Source: Roseiarcus sp963751165 (GTDB taxonomy: Bacteria; Pseudomonadota; Alphaproteobacteria; Rhizobiales; Beijerinckiaceae). Taken from it: a stretch of DNA of 64,000 nucleotides. Positions 36,115 to 48,117 of the stretch are shown here, one piece after another. Location of the stretch: contig CAVVTP010000009.1 of the NCBI GenBank assembly GCA_963751165.1, positions 280,061 to 344,060 of the forward strand, in the 5' to 3' direction. The notes beneath the pieces are model-generated. The model did not search any database and was not told the origin of the DNA. It saw nothing but the letters and a program-made list of their open reading frames with translations. Numbering within the stretch: position 1 is the first letter of the stretch; each line of letters opens with the position of its first letter. Made by a program: the position numbers and the translations under genes.

Positions 36115-37098
36115 TCATTTGCCCGGCACTTGATAGATGAAGCGGGCGACTTCCGGGTCCTTGACGTTCTGCTTGGTGATGATGGCGAAGCCGGTCTCGA
36201 CCCGGCGCGGCAGGCTGGTGACTTCCGCGGCGTCCGCGGCTGCGAACATCACCGCCATATACCCCATGTCGAACGGCTTCTGCGCCAGCACCAGCGAGAC
36301 GACGCCCTTGTCCATGAGCTCGATCGCCTGCTTGGTCGCGTCGTAGGCGACGACCTGAACATGGCCGCCGAGACCGGCGTTGACGACCGCGGTTCCCGCG
36401 CCGTCCGCGCTGAACACGTTGGTGCCGAACACGCCAGCGAGGTTGGGCTCGCGCGCCAGCACCGCTGCGGTCTGTTGCGCGGCCTTGTTGGCGTCGTCAA
36501 GGTTGAAGTCCGGCCCCAGGACTTTGATGTCAGGGAATTTCTTGGCCATTTCCTCCTTGAACCCCGTAGCGCGGCCCTCGACGGAGCTGACGTTCGGGTT
36601 GGTCGAATTGATGTACACGGTACCCTTGCCACCGATCGCCTTGGCGAGCCCGTCCGCCGCGATGCGGCCGCCTTCGACGTTGTCGGAGCCGATATAGCTG
36701 ATCGGGAACTTCACGGGGCCGCTGACGTAGTCGCCGTTTCCAAGGAACGTGTCGACCGTGATGATCTTGATCCCGTGGTCGACCGCGGCCTGAAGCGGGC
36801 CGACCATCTGATCTTTATCGACCGGGGCGGTGATGATGTAGTTCAAATCGCCGCGGGCGACCATGGAATCCAACAGCGGCGTCTGCGCCGCGACGCCCCA
36901 AGTCGGCGGAATCTGCGTGACGACTTCGGCGCCGAGGTCCTTGGCCGCCTTCTCCACGCCGACCTGCATGACCTGGTAGAAGGGATCGACCACCCCCGGG
37001 AGGAAGCCGATTTTCAGCTTCTCCGCCGCGAGGGCGCCTTGCGACGCCAGCGCGAGCGCCACCCCCGCCGCAATTGCCAAAAGCGAATTCTTGCGCAT
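36115..37098 (-). CDS. Sugar-type ABC importer periplasmic binding protein
   Basis: A 327-residue exported binding protein of the Peripla_BP_4 (ribose-binding) group. MRKNSLLAIAAGVALALASQ with ALAAEK is a clear signal peptide. KLKIGFLPGVVDPFYQVMQV opens domain 1, NYIITAPVDKDQMVGPLQAA and IKIITVDTFL follow, and SYIGSDNVEGGRIAADGLAK marks the hinge-side helix. It is the first gene of the importer operon; its promoter should lie in the 250 bases before it, which also hold the divergent transglutaminase promoter. The solute cannot be named, but the neighbouring lactate dehydrogenase-type gene is convergent and need not be related. Confidence 0.93.
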   Translation of the reverse strand: MRKNSLLAIAAGVALALASQGALAAEKLKIGFLPGVVDPFYQVMQVGVEKAAKDLGAEVVTQIPPTWGVAAQTPLLDSMVARGDLNYIITAPVDKDQMVGPLQAAVDHGIKIITVDTFLGNGDYVSGPVKFPISYIGSDNVEGGRIAADGLAKAIGGKGTVYINSTNPNVSSVEGRATGFKEEMAKKFPDIKVLGPDFNLDDANKAAQQTAAVLAREPNLAGVFGTNVFSADGAGTAVVNAGLGGHVQVVAYDATKQAIELMDKGVVSLVLAQKPFDMGYMAVMFAAADAAEVTSLPRRVETGFAIITKQNVKDPEVARFIYQVPGK

Positions 37099-37354
37099 GT
37101 TTGTTTACCTCCCTGAGTTTTGTCTTTCGGAGCCGGCGTCTGCCGTCCGGCCATCGCCGACGCGTCCGACGCGCTCGCACGCCTAGCGCGCAGATTGCCG
37201 CGTCAATTTGACTGGCGTCAAACGATATCGCTATTCCTCAAGGCCGGCTCGAGTTTTTCTGGCAGCTCAGCCCGGATCGTCTGGCCGGCAACCTTGAATA
37301 GCCGGGGGGGACCCTTCAACATGACGGCCGCGCAAAGAAAACGGCGAGACACAC

Positions 37355-38245
37355 GTGCAACGCGACAAGGCTGTCCTCAACGTTTGCCATGTGACGACCT
37401 ACCGCTACGCTCGGCCGGTCGAATTCGGCGAGCACCGGATGATGATGCGGCCGCGGGACGGGCATGACCAGCGGCTCGTCTCGTCGGAGCTCGTGATCGA
37501 GCCGCGGCCGACGCGCCTTCGCTGGCTTTACGACGCTTTCGACAATTGCGTGGCGCTTGCCTCTTTTTCGGGCGCTGCGACGTCGCTCATGATCGAGAAC
37601 CGCTTCACCGTCGAACGAACCGCCGATGATTCTCCTGGCGGCGAGATCGATCCAGGCGCGCGCTTGTATCCGTTCTCCTATCTCCCCGAAGAGCTTCCGG
37701 ACCTCTCGCGTTCTCTGGAGCGCCTGTTCCTGGATCCGGACGGCGACCTCGACCGCTGGGCGCAACAGTTCGCCCCTCCCGGCCGATCGACGCAGACAAG
37801 CCATCTCTTGATGACGCTGACCTATGCGATCAAGGAGGGATTTTCTTACGAGCGGCGTGAAAAATCCGGCGCCCAACCGCCGCGCCTGACGCTCGACCGC
37901 CGCCGCGGCAGCTGCCGCGATTTTGCGGTGCTGATGATGGAGGCCCTCCGCGCCCTCGGCATAGCCGCCCGGTTCGTCTCCGGCTACATCTACGTGCCCC
38001 GCGGGGAGGACGGGCCGCCGCGCGTCGGCGGCGGCGCGACGCATGCGTGGTGCCAGGCGTATCTGCCGGGCGCGGGTTGGGTCGAATTCGACCCGACCAA
38101 TGGCCTGATCGGCGGCCGAGACCTGATCCGCGTCGCGGTCGCGCGCGATCCTGCCCAGGCCGCGCCACTGACCGGGACGTACTTCGGCAGTCTGGATGAT
38201 GAATTGGGCATGGAGGTCTCGGTCGAAGTGACGCAACCAAAGTGA
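37355..38245 (+). CDS. Transglutaminase-like cysteine protease-fold protein (first of a pair)
   Basis: A 296-residue protein of the bacterial transglutaminase-like family, with an N-terminal beta domain (HVTTYRYARPVEFGEHRMMM) followed by the catalytic core. The triad is visible as Cys in RRGSCRDFAVLMMEA, His in GGATHAWCQAY and Asp in EFDPTNGLIGG. It is cytosolic by the lack of a signal peptide. Such proteins act as peptidases or amidases rather than true transglutaminases; the substrate is unknown. GTG 37355 is the best start. A second family member follows 51 bases downstream, and the two probably form one transcript. Confidence 0.88.
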   Translation: MQRDKAVLNVCHVTTYRYARPVEFGEHRMMMRPRDGHDQRLVSSELVIEPRPTRLRWLYDAFDNCVALASFSGAATSLMIENRFTVERTADDSPGGEIDPGARLYPFSYLPEELPDLSRSLERLFLDPDGDLDRWAQQFAPPGRSTQTSHLLMTLTYAIKEGFSYERREKSGAQPPRLTLDRRRGSCRDFAVLMMEALRALGIAARFVSGYIYVPRGEDGPPRVGGGATHAWCQAYLPGAGWVEFDPTNGLIGGRDLIRVAVARDPAQAAPLTGTYFGSLDDELGMEVSVEVTQPK

Positions 38246-38296
38246 GCCGAAAGCGTTCCCGCTTGGCGATTCTTCATTCGCCAGGGACTTCTGTGC

Positions 38297-39112
38297 ATGA
38301 TTATCCGAGCGGGATACAGAATAGCCTTTGAGTGCCCAGCGCCGACGCCTATGCTCTTGCAGCTCAACGTTCATCCGTCGCGGGAGGGTGATCTCCTGTC
38401 GCCGGATGTCGTCCGGACGTCTCCGACTCTGCCGACTGCGAGCTATCTCGACCTGTTCGGCAACCGGGTCACCCGGCTCGACGTCCCGATGGGAATGGTG
38501 ACGTTCAGTACCGACTTCACGATCCGCGACAGCGGCCTCGCCGACCAAACACCGGAGGACGCACCGCTGACGCCGATCAATGCGCTGCCGAGCGAGGTTC
38601 TTGTCTTTCTTCTGGCCAGCCGCTACTGCGACAGTGACAGTCTCGCCGACTTCGCCTGGTCGCAATTTTTAGGGATCGGCGCAGGGGCCCGGCTTGTGCA
38701 GGCGATCTGCGATTTCGTCCACGATCGGATTCGTTTCGACTATTCTCTGGCGAATCCGAAACGCATGGCGTCCGACGGATTGCGAGAGGGGGTCGGTGTC
38801 TGCCGCGATTTCACCCATCTCGCGGTCGCGCTCTGCCGCGCCATGAACGTGCCGGCGCGCTACTGCACGGGCTACCTCGGTGACATCGGCGTTCCGCCCG
38901 ATCCGGCGCCGATGGACTTTTCCGCCTGGTTCGAGGTCTTCCTGAACGGGAGCTGGTATTCGTTCGACGCCCGCCACAACAGGCCGCGGATCGGCCGCGT
39001 TGTCATGGCGCGCGGTCGCGACGCGGCGGACGTGGCGTTTTCCACCGCGTTCGGCCAGGCGCCCCTGCGGCATTTCGAGGTGACGACCTATGAGGATGCC
39101 GTGGTAGCGTGA
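38297..39112 (+). CDS. Transglutaminase-like protein (second of a pair)
   Basis: A 271-residue protein of the same superfamily but a different branch from its neighbour. The N-terminal part starts MIIRAGYRIAFECPAPTPML. The catalytic Cys is in GVGVCRDFTHLAVALCR. The expected His segment reads MDFSAWFEVFL, with Ser where the first copy has His, and it is followed by YSFDARHN, which offers an Asp and a nearby His. Members with this DFSAWFE form are known to me from other alphaproteobacteria, so it is probably a branch feature rather than a defect. It ends 12 bases before the stop of the convergent polyphosphate kinase gene. Confidence 0.86.
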   Translation: MIIRAGYRIAFECPAPTPMLLQLNVHPSREGDLLSPDVVRTSPTLPTASYLDLFGNRVTRLDVPMGMVTFSTDFTIRDSGLADQTPEDAPLTPINALPSEVLVFLLASRYCDSDSLADFAWSQFLGIGAGARLVQAICDFVHDRIRFDYSLANPKRMASDGLREGVGVCRDFTHLAVALCRAMNVPARYCTGYLGDIGVPPDPAPMDFSAWFEVFLNGSWYSFDARHNRPRIGRVVMARGRDAADVAFSTAFGQAPLRHFEVTTYEDAVVA

Positions 39113-39124
39113 CGCACGGCTCTC

Positions 39125-40189
39125 CTACTTTCGGCGCTTAGCCGGGTGCAGCGCGGTCTCGAGAATGTTCTCCGCCGCGCCGATGACCAGCGCCGACGAT
39201 CCGACGATCAGCGGGTCGGGGCCGACGACGATGCGCCGATCCTTATTCAGATAGGGCAGCGAGGCAAGGAAGTGCTGCATGCAGTTGATGCGGGCGCGCT
39301 TCTTGTCGTCGGACTTGACGATCGTCCAGGGCGCGTCGGCGGTGTCGGTGTTGAAGAACATCGCCTCCTTGGCCTCGGTGTAGTCGTCCCACTTGTCGAG
39401 CGAAGCCTTGTCGATCGGCGACAGTTTCCACTGCTTCAAGGGATCGGTCTCGCGCGCCGCGAAACGGCGCCTCTGCTCCTCACGGGTCACCGAGAACCAG
39501 TACTTGTACAAGCGGATGCCGGAGCGGACGAGCATGCGCTCGAGCTCCGGGCACTGGCGCATGAATTCGAGATACTCGTTGGGCTTGCAGAAGCCCATCA
39601 CGCGCTCGACCCCCGCTCGGTTGTACCAAGAACGGTCGAAGAACACGATTTCGCCAGCGGCAGGCAGATGGTTGATGTAGCGCTGGAAGTACCACTGGGT
39701 CCGCTCGCGGTCGTTCGGTTTTTCAAGCGCCACGATGCGCGCGCCGCGTGGATTGAGATGCTCCATGAAGCGCTTGATCGTGCCGCCTTTGCCGGCTGCG
39801 TCACGGCCCTCGAACAGGACGACGATCTTCTCGCCGGCTTCCTTGACCCAGTTCTGCGCCTTCAGGAGCTCCGCTTGCAGCGGCAGCATCCGTTCAATGT
39901 AATGGGATTCGGTGACTTTCGATCTGTAGGGATAGTCGCCGGTTTCGAACGCGCGGCGGATCGCGTCGGGGTCGTGGCGCAGGGACTGGACGTCGACCCT
40001 TTCGGGCCTCGGCTCCTCCTCTGGCTCAGTGACGTGTTTGCCGGCCTTGCGGTGGGGCAGGGGGGTGGAGATGACGACGGAAGCATGCGGCAATGGCGCC
40101 GGCGAAGGGATGTGGCTCGGATCGGGCGGCGCACTTCCGGCGTCGGCCGCCTGCGGTGCGGGCGCCTTGATGTGGCTTTCAATTCCCAT
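39125..40189 (-). CDS. ppk2: Polyphosphate kinase 2
   Basis: Phosphorylates nucleoside diphosphates (or AMP) with polyphosphate. The 354-residue protein has Walker A as FEGRDAAGKGGTIKRFMEHL, Walker B as EIVFFDRSWYNRAGVERVMG, and the lid around SVTREEQRRRFAARETDPLK. QWKLSPIDKASLDKWDDYTE and WTIVKSDDKKRARIN complete the class I PPK2 pattern. The first 75 residues are Pro/Ala-rich and low in structure, an extension beyond the normal core. ATG 40189 has GGAG upstream; a TTG further out is less likely. It stands alone, convergent with the transglutaminase pair. Confidence 0.92.
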   Translation of the reverse strand: MGIESHIKAPAPQAADAGSAPPDPSHIPSPAPLPHASVVISTPLPHRKAGKHVTEPEEEPRPERVDVQSLRHDPDAIRRAFETGDYPYRSKVTESHYIERMLPLQAELLKAQNWVKEAGEKIVVLFEGRDAAGKGGTIKRFMEHLNPRGARIVALEKPNDRERTQWYFQRYINHLPAAGEIVFFDRSWYNRAGVERVMGFCKPNEYLEFMRQCPELERMLVRSGIRLYKYWFSVTREEQRRRFAARETDPLKQWKLSPIDKASLDKWDDYTEAKEAMFFNTDTADAPWTIVKSDDKKRARINCMQHFLASLPYLNKDRRIVVGPDPLIVGSSALVIGAAENILETALHPAKRRK

Positions 40190-40441
40190 GCCCCCAACTC
40201 CAGGCTTCAACTCGGCCGGCCGCTCCGGGAAACCGGAGCCGCCCTAAGCTCGAGGGGCGGTCTTTTCGCGAGCCGAAGGCGCCGGAGTCAAGATGGCGAG
40301 CAGTCGCAGGACTGATCGTGCACTGTTGCATTAAGGGCGCGCGCCGATGCGAAAGGCGCGGCGAACGGGAATGGCGCTTGCGTGGCTGCTTTTCGGCAGC
40401 TAACACCCAATTTGGGCAGGATTCCTGCGGAGCGTGATCGG

Positions 40442-41073
40442 ATGGCCTTGCGCCTTAGCGTCGTTGGCCTTGTTTTGACTTGCGCGACGCTCGGCGCCGG
40501 TGCGGCTTCATGGGCCGCCGACGTTCTCGTCCCGGAGACGCGGTTGCGCCCGAGCCCGCGCTCGAGCCGCCCACCTTTGCGCCGCAGCCTTACATCACCC
40601 TCTTCCAGGAGGTTCGCGTCGGCGCATTCGCGCACAACCCCAACCACGACGAGGATGAGCCGGTCGACGTTTCGATCGAGACGCTCTCGTCGAACCTGCC
40701 GTTCGCCAATTTCTCCAACCCTTACGCCAACTGGTTCCTGAGCCCCAGAATCGCGTTTGGCGCGATGATCAACACCGGCGGCAAGACAAGCTATGCCTTC
40801 GCCGACTTCAACTGGCGCATCCCAATCTGGAAGATGCTGTTCTTCGAGGGGGAGTTCGGCGGCGCGGTGAACAACTCGCCCGACTGGCAAGGGCCTCAGC
40901 GCATTGACATGGGTTGCCCGTTGACGTTCCGCGAATCGGGCGGCTTCGGCCTTCAGCTCACCCCCAACTGGGACGTCATCGCGAGCGTCGCGCATGCCTC
41001 GCACGCAAGCTTATGCACCAGCAAGAACCCGGGCGACACGGATTTCGGCGTGATGGTCGGCTATAGGTTCTGA
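40442..41073 (+). CDS. PagL-like outer-membrane lipid A deacylase family protein, apparent frameshift
   Basis: An exported protein of about 210 residues. MALRLSVVGLVLTCATLGAG with ASWAAD is a signal peptide in the first frame. The barrel is in the next frame from ALEPPTFAPQPYITLFQEVR onward: HDEDEPVDVSIETL, strands with Trp/Phe/Gly, then SVAHASHASLC and the ending FGVMVGYRF with terminal Phe. The H-x-S element followed by a C-terminal GYRF strand is the PagL pattern (family HxSNAGL). A one-base deletion in the CCCGG region at 40531-40535 splits signal and barrel; adding a G joins them as VPGDAVAPEP. This is not the GANTC pattern seen elsewhere. Function as a lipid A 3-O-deacylase is inferred. 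Confidence 0.7.
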
Positions 41074-41292
41074 TCTTCGAATTGGCGAGGACTGACAGCT
41101 GGCGCGCCGGGGCAACGGGACGCGCCCCTTCTTGCGATTCGTGGTTTGCGAGGGCGGCGGAGACCGCCTTCGAACTTCGGCGACAGCCGAGCCAGCCTTC
41201 ATCAGCCCTTCCCTAGCCGGCGATTATCGTCTAACGACGGACGCTCATCTTGAGGCCGGGCGTCGATCCGGCGCAGCCAAGAAGGACGCATA

Positions 41293-41319
41293 GCGGCCCC
41301 GCGCCCTGCGGCCTTTTTT
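41293..41319 (+). terminator. Hairpin with T-run upstream of carB
   Basis: GGCCCCGC and GCGGCC (41293-41312) can pair with a two-base bulge, followed by TTTTTTT (41313-41319). It lies 220 bases after the PagL-like gene and 55 before the carB start. It may end the upstream transcript or act as an attenuator in the carB leader. Confidence 0.55.
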
Positions 41320-41373
41320 TGTGCGCCCGCCACAGAAGTTGTGCCGCGGCGGCCGCGAGCGGAAGAGGACCGA

Positions 41374-44698
<3,325 letters not shown>

Positions 44699-44746
44699 CG
44701 GCGCGCCAAGACGCCGCCGCGACAACCTCTTTTTGACGGGTAGCTC

Positions 44747-45220
44747 ATGGACAAAGTGCCGATCACCGCCGCGGGACACGCGGCGCTCGAAGCCGAATTT
44801 CTCCGCCGCCAGCAGGTCGAGCGACCGCGCATCATCGCGGCTATCGCCGAGGCCCGGTCTCACGGCGATCTCTCGGAAAACGCCGAATACCATTCGGCGA
44901 AGGAGGCGCAGTCGCACAACGAGGGCCGCATCGTCGAACTCGAGGACCTGCTGCAACGGGCCGAGGTGATCGACGTGTCGAAGCTCACTGGCGCCACCGT
45001 CAAGTTCGGCGCGACGGTGACGCTGATCGACGAAGACACCGAGGCCGAACGGGTGTTCCAGATTGTCGGCGAGACCGAGGCGGACGTGAGGTCCGGCAAG
45101 GTGTCGGTCTCATCGCCGACCGGCCGCGCGCTGATCGGCAAGAAAGCAGGCGACAGCGTCGAGGTGAACACGCCGGGCGGCGGCAAGAGCTATGAAATCG
45201 TGAGGGTTGCTTTTATATGA
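44747..45220 (+). CDS. greA: Transcription elongation factor GreA
   Basis: Rescues backtracked RNA polymerase by stimulating transcript cleavage. The 157-residue protein has the N-terminal coiled coil including RPRIIAAIAEARSHGDLSEN, whose tip holds the acidic pair in GDLSENAEY, and the C-terminal FKBP-like domain ending NTPGGGKSYEIVRVAF. Length and motifs are normal. It follows carB by about 50 bases, a neighbourhood found in other Rhizobiales. The next reading frame overlaps its end only if an early start is used. Confidence 0.97.
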   Translation: MDKVPITAAGHAALEAEFLRRQQVERPRIIAAIAEARSHGDLSENAEYHSAKEAQSHNEGRIVELEDLLQRAEVIDVSKLTGATVKFGATVTLIDEDTEAERVFQIVGETEADVRSGKVSVSSPTGRALIGKKAGDSVEVNTPGGGKSYEIVRVAFI

Positions 45221-45266
45221 TCCGATGCGCCGCCGTTCTTTCTTCGCGGCGAGGGAGGGCTTCTTT

Positions 45267-45770
45267 ATGTCGACTTGCGCCTTGACCCGCCGCGCTGCCA
45301 TTTGCGCCGTGGGCGCTTTGGCCCTCTCTTCTGCGGCAGTGCTGGCGCAAGGCCCGGTCCGGTTCCGGAACGTCGAGGTGGACGTGGGACCGCTGCGCGC
45401 ATCGACGGGCGATCCGACCGCGGCCTGGGTGGAGGAAGCGCTGCCCGGCCAGCTGGCCCAGGCGTTGGGACCCTATCTGGTCCCGGGCGACAGAGCCGGG
45501 GCGACGCTGATCGCGCGGATCGACTATCTCTATCTCGGGCCGACGAGCGGCGGGGCGGGCCCGGGGGGATCATCGCAGGACACGATCGCGGGCGTCCTCA
45601 TCGTCCGCGGCCCCCGCGGGTCGATCGCCGCTGAGACGCCGCTGAGGGCGATCACGTCGTACTACCCCAATGCCGTCGACCAGGCGTTGGTCGTCCAGTC
45701 CAACCATAATCGGGTATTTCTGCTGGCGCAGGCTTTCGCCGGTTGGGTCCCGAAACAGCTCGGCCTCTGA
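45267..45770 (+). CDS. Exported protein of unknown function
   Basis: A 167-residue protein with a clear signal peptide, MSTCALTRRAAICAVGALAL ending in AVLAQG. The mature part starts PVRFRNVEVDVGPLRASTGD and contains WVEEALPGQLAQALGPYLVP, a Gly/Ser-rich loop (TSGGAGPGGSS) and VVQSNHNRVFLLAQAFAGWV. I do not recognise a named domain. The pattern of a short exported protein with ALxxAxxPY-type segments resembles periplasmic or lipoprotein-like proteins of Rhizobiales. ATG 45267 has GAGGGAGG 8 bases upstream, which favours it over earlier starts overlapping greA. A 16-base palindrome follows at 45771-45786 and may be a weak transcript end. Confidence 0.75.
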   Translation: MSTCALTRRAAICAVGALALSSAAVLAQGPVRFRNVEVDVGPLRASTGDPTAAWVEEALPGQLAQALGPYLVPGDRAGATLIARIDYLYLGPTSGGAGPGGSSQDTIAGVLIVRGPRGSIAAETPLRAITSYYPNAVDQALVVQSNHNRVFLLAQAFAGWVPKQLGL

Positions 45771-45828
45771 AGCCCGGCGCCGGGCTGGGCGGACTGCCAT
45801 CATGCTTTTGGCGTCATAGACGGCGGCG

Positions 45829-46657
45829 ATGGTTGGCGCCGGCACCGACAAGACTAAGCCGCCGCTAGTCGGCGGCCCGGCGGTGATCCTGGTCAGGCCG
45901 CAACTCGCGGTCAACATCGGCATGTGCGCGCGGGCGATGGCCAATTTCGGCCTCGTGGATCTGCGCCTCGTAAACCCGCGCGAGGGCTGGCCGCGGAGCG
46001 ACGAATATCGCGACGTCGCCTATTCCGCGGCGGCCGGCGCGACAAACGTTCTCGACAGGGCGCGCGTCTTTCCGAGCGTCGAGTCCGCCGTCGCCGATCT
46101 CAACGCCCTCTATGCGGCGACCGCCCGCGAGCGCGGCCAGATGAAGGCGGTCCTGACCCCGAGCATCGCGATGGCGGCGACGGCCGCCGCCACGGGCGAA
46201 AAGCGGGGGATCCTGTTCGGGCCGGAGCGTACCGGGCTCGACAACGACGAGGTCGCAATTGCCGACGCGATCGTCACCTTTCCCTCGAACCCGGCCTACG
46301 CCTCGCTCAACCTCGCCCAGGCGGTGCTCATCTGCGGCTATGAATGGTTCAAGGCCGCGCACGGCGACAGGCCGCCGGCCTCAACCATCCCGCGCTCGGT
46401 CTCGCCGCCGGCGCAGCGGGAGATGCTGCTCGCCTTCTTCGACTATCTCGAGGGAAAGCTCGACGAAAACGGCTTCTTCCGGCCGGTGACGAAGAAGCCC
46501 GGAATGCGACGGAACCTGCGCAATATCTTCCATCGGATGGAGCTGACGCAGCAGGACGTGCGCACGCTCTGGGGTGCGGTCGTGCGCCTCGTCGATGGCC
46601 CGCGGGTCGACGTTCAGAACTCGAAAGCGAACAAGGCCGAAGAAGCCGGCCGAGTGA
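45829..46657 (+). CDS. trmJ: tRNA (cytidine/uridine-32-2'-O)-methyltransferase TrmJ, apparent frameshift at the end
   Basis: SPOUT-class methyltransferase that modifies position 32 of some tRNAs. Family segments are PAVILVRPQLAVNIGMCARA, MANFGLVDLRLVNPREGWPR, GILFGPERTGLDNDEVAIAD and FPSNPAYASLNLAQAVLICG, which forms the knotted SAM site. After PRVDVQ the raw frame runs on into the antisense of the next gene. Reading GAACTC at 46617-46622 as GACTC gives VQTRKRTRPKKPAE and a stop at 46657, a basic tail and a 275-residue length typical of alphaproteobacterial TrmJ. So the long raw frame (to 47136) is an artefact. The SPOUT fold also occurs in other tRNA methylases, but the N-terminal features favour TrmJ. 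Confidence 0.9.
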
Positions 46658-46728
46658 TTGGCTCCTTCCGCCGGGACCCTCTCTCAGCCGCTGGCCGCCT
46701 CGTGTTCAGCCGCCTGCATCGGCTGCGC

Positions 46729-46768
46729 CAAAAAGAAGGGCCCTCCGGATTCGACATCCGGAGAGCCC
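46729..46768 (-). terminator. Strong rho-independent terminator, minus strand
   Basis: On the minus strand GGGCTCTCCGGAT and ATCCGGAGGGCCC pair almost perfectly around a five-base loop (46768-46738), followed by TTCTTTTT (46736-46729). It lies 26 bases after the stop of the His-rich protein gene and also separates it from the convergent trmJ. Confidence 0.85.
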
Positions 46769-46794
46769 AACCCCTCAAATCGGCGCGCCGTCGC

Positions 46795-47058
46795 TTATTG
46801 CGGGGCGGGGGCGGGGGCGCCAGGAGCAGGAGCGCCGCCTTCCGCCGGGGCCGGGGCCATCTCGTGCTGCATGTGATGCATGTGATGCACGTGGTGGTAA
46901 TGATGGTGATGATGATGGTAGTGATGATGGTGATGCATCTCGGTCATCGGAGCGGCCGGAGCCGCGGCGCCGGGGGCGGCCGGAGCCGCTTCCTGCGCCG
47001 CGGCGTAGCCGGCGAGGGCGATGGTGAGAGCGGCGGCGGCGACAAGGCTCTTGATCAT
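46795..47058 (-). CDS. Small exported histidine-rich protein, probable metal binder
   Basis: An 87-residue protein. MIKSLVAAAALTIALAGYAA with AAAQEA is a signal peptide. The mature chain has an Ala/Pro segment, then a cluster of about 19 His within 27 residues (MHHHHHYHHHHHHYHHVHHM is its first part), with Tyr and Met between, and an Ala/Pro/Gly-rich tail. No folded domain is expected. Such clusters bind zinc, nickel, copper or cobalt, so storage or buffering of a metal in the periplasm is likely. GAGAGGA precedes ATG 47058, and a strong terminator follows, so it is a single-gene transcript. The regular ATG/CAT repeats seen on the plus strand are the antisense of the His codons. Function is inferred from composition. 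Confidence 0.85.
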   Translation of the reverse strand: MIKSLVAAAALTIALAGYAAAQEAAPAAPGAAAPAAPMTEMHHHHHYHHHHHHYHHVHHMHHMQHEMAPAPAEGGAPAPGAPAPAPQ

Positions 47059-47221
47059 TGGCAAACAATCCTCTCGAGGAAGACCCCAGCGGTCTTCTGG
47101 CCTCTATTTGTGGGACCCCGCCTGAACTCAAGATGAACTGAGGCTGGGCGCGCGACATGCGACCGGAATATTTCGTACTGCGGTCCCGAGGCGGCGCGCA
47201 TTTTTGCAAGGAGCGGCGAGG

Positions 47222-48109
47222 ATGGCGGTGAGCAGCATGACCGGCTTTGCCCGCGCGGCCGGATCGAGCGGCGCCTGGCGCTGGGCGTTCGAGGTGAAGA
47301 CCGTCAACGCCAAGGGACTCGACCTGCGCCTCAGGATGCCCCCGCCATTCGACCGCGTCGAGTCGGAGGCCCGGGCGCGTCTCGCAAAGGCGCTCGCCAG
47401 AGGAACATGCTTTGCCACCCTGATCGCCCAGCGCGAGGGGGCCTCGAGCGCGGCCCGGATCAATGAGGCTGCGCTGGCCTCGGTCGCCGCCGCCACTCGG
47501 GCCGCCGCGGAGGCGGAAGGGCTCGCCCCGCCGACCATGGACGGCCTCCTCGGCGTGCGGGGAGTCGTCGAGGTCTCGGAAGCCGAGGACGGCGAGGCGG
47601 CGATTGCGACCGCCTGCGCCGGTGTGCTCGCTGGCCTCGACGAGGCGCTCGCCTCGCTCGGCGAGGTCCGCCGCGTCGAGGGCGAGGCGTTGGCCGCCGT
47701 CCTGCGCGAGCGGCTCGACGCGATCGAACGGCTGACGCTCTCCGCCGACGCCAATCCGGCGCGCCGCCCGGAGGCGGTGCGGGCCCGGCTCGCCGAAAGC
47801 ATAGCGATGCTGATGGAGGCCGGGCGCGGCTTCGACGAAAACCGGCTGCACCAAGAGGCGATCCTGCTCGCGGCCAAGGCAGACATCCGCGAGGAGCTCG
47901 ACCGGCTGAAGACGCATGTCGCCGCCGCCCGCGCCCTCCTCGACGAGGGTGGAGCAATCGGCCGGCGGCTCGATTTCCTCGCCCAGGAATTCGGCCGCGA
48001 GGCCAATACCCTCTGCGCCAAGGCGAACGACGTCACGCTGACCGCTCAGGGGCTTGAACTGCGGGCGCAAATCGAGCAATTCCGCGAGCAGGCCCAGAAC
48101 ATCGAGTGA
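47222..48109 (+). CDS. yicC: YicC-family endoribonuclease
   Basis: A 295-residue protein of the YicC/YloC group, now known as a stress-related endoribonuclease family. The N-terminal MAVSSMTGFARAAGSSGAWR leads to EVKTVNAKGLDLRLRMPPPF (family RSVNxRxLDxxxRLP). The C-terminal DUF1732 part shows LHQEAILLAAKADIREELDR, KTHVAAARALLDEGGAIGRR and LDFLAQEFGREANTLCAKAN. ATG 47222 lies after GGAGCGGCGAGG. It is followed directly by gmk with eight bases between, the arrangement seen in most alphaproteobacteria. Confidence 0.95.
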   Translation: MAVSSMTGFARAAGSSGAWRWAFEVKTVNAKGLDLRLRMPPPFDRVESEARARLAKALARGTCFATLIAQREGASSAARINEAALASVAAATRAAAEAEGLAPPTMDGLLGVRGVVEVSEAEDGEAAIATACAGVLAGLDEALASLGEVRRVEGEALAAVLRERLDAIERLTLSADANPARRPEAVRARLAESIAMLMEAGRGFDENRLHQEAILLAAKADIREELDRLKTHVAAARALLDEGGAIGRRLDFLAQEFGREANTLCAKANDVTLTAQGLELRAQIEQFREQAQNIE

Positions 48110-48117
48110 GATTCGAG

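Noticed and set aside
45771..45786. Palindrome AGCCCGGCGCCGGGCT as a terminator
   Set aside because: No T-run follows; it may be a weak hairpin, but there is not enough to call a terminator.
46658..47136. C-terminal 160 residues of the long trmJ frame
   Set aside because: They are read-through caused by the frameshift at 46617-46622; the Met/Val/His-rich part is the antisense of the His-rich gene.
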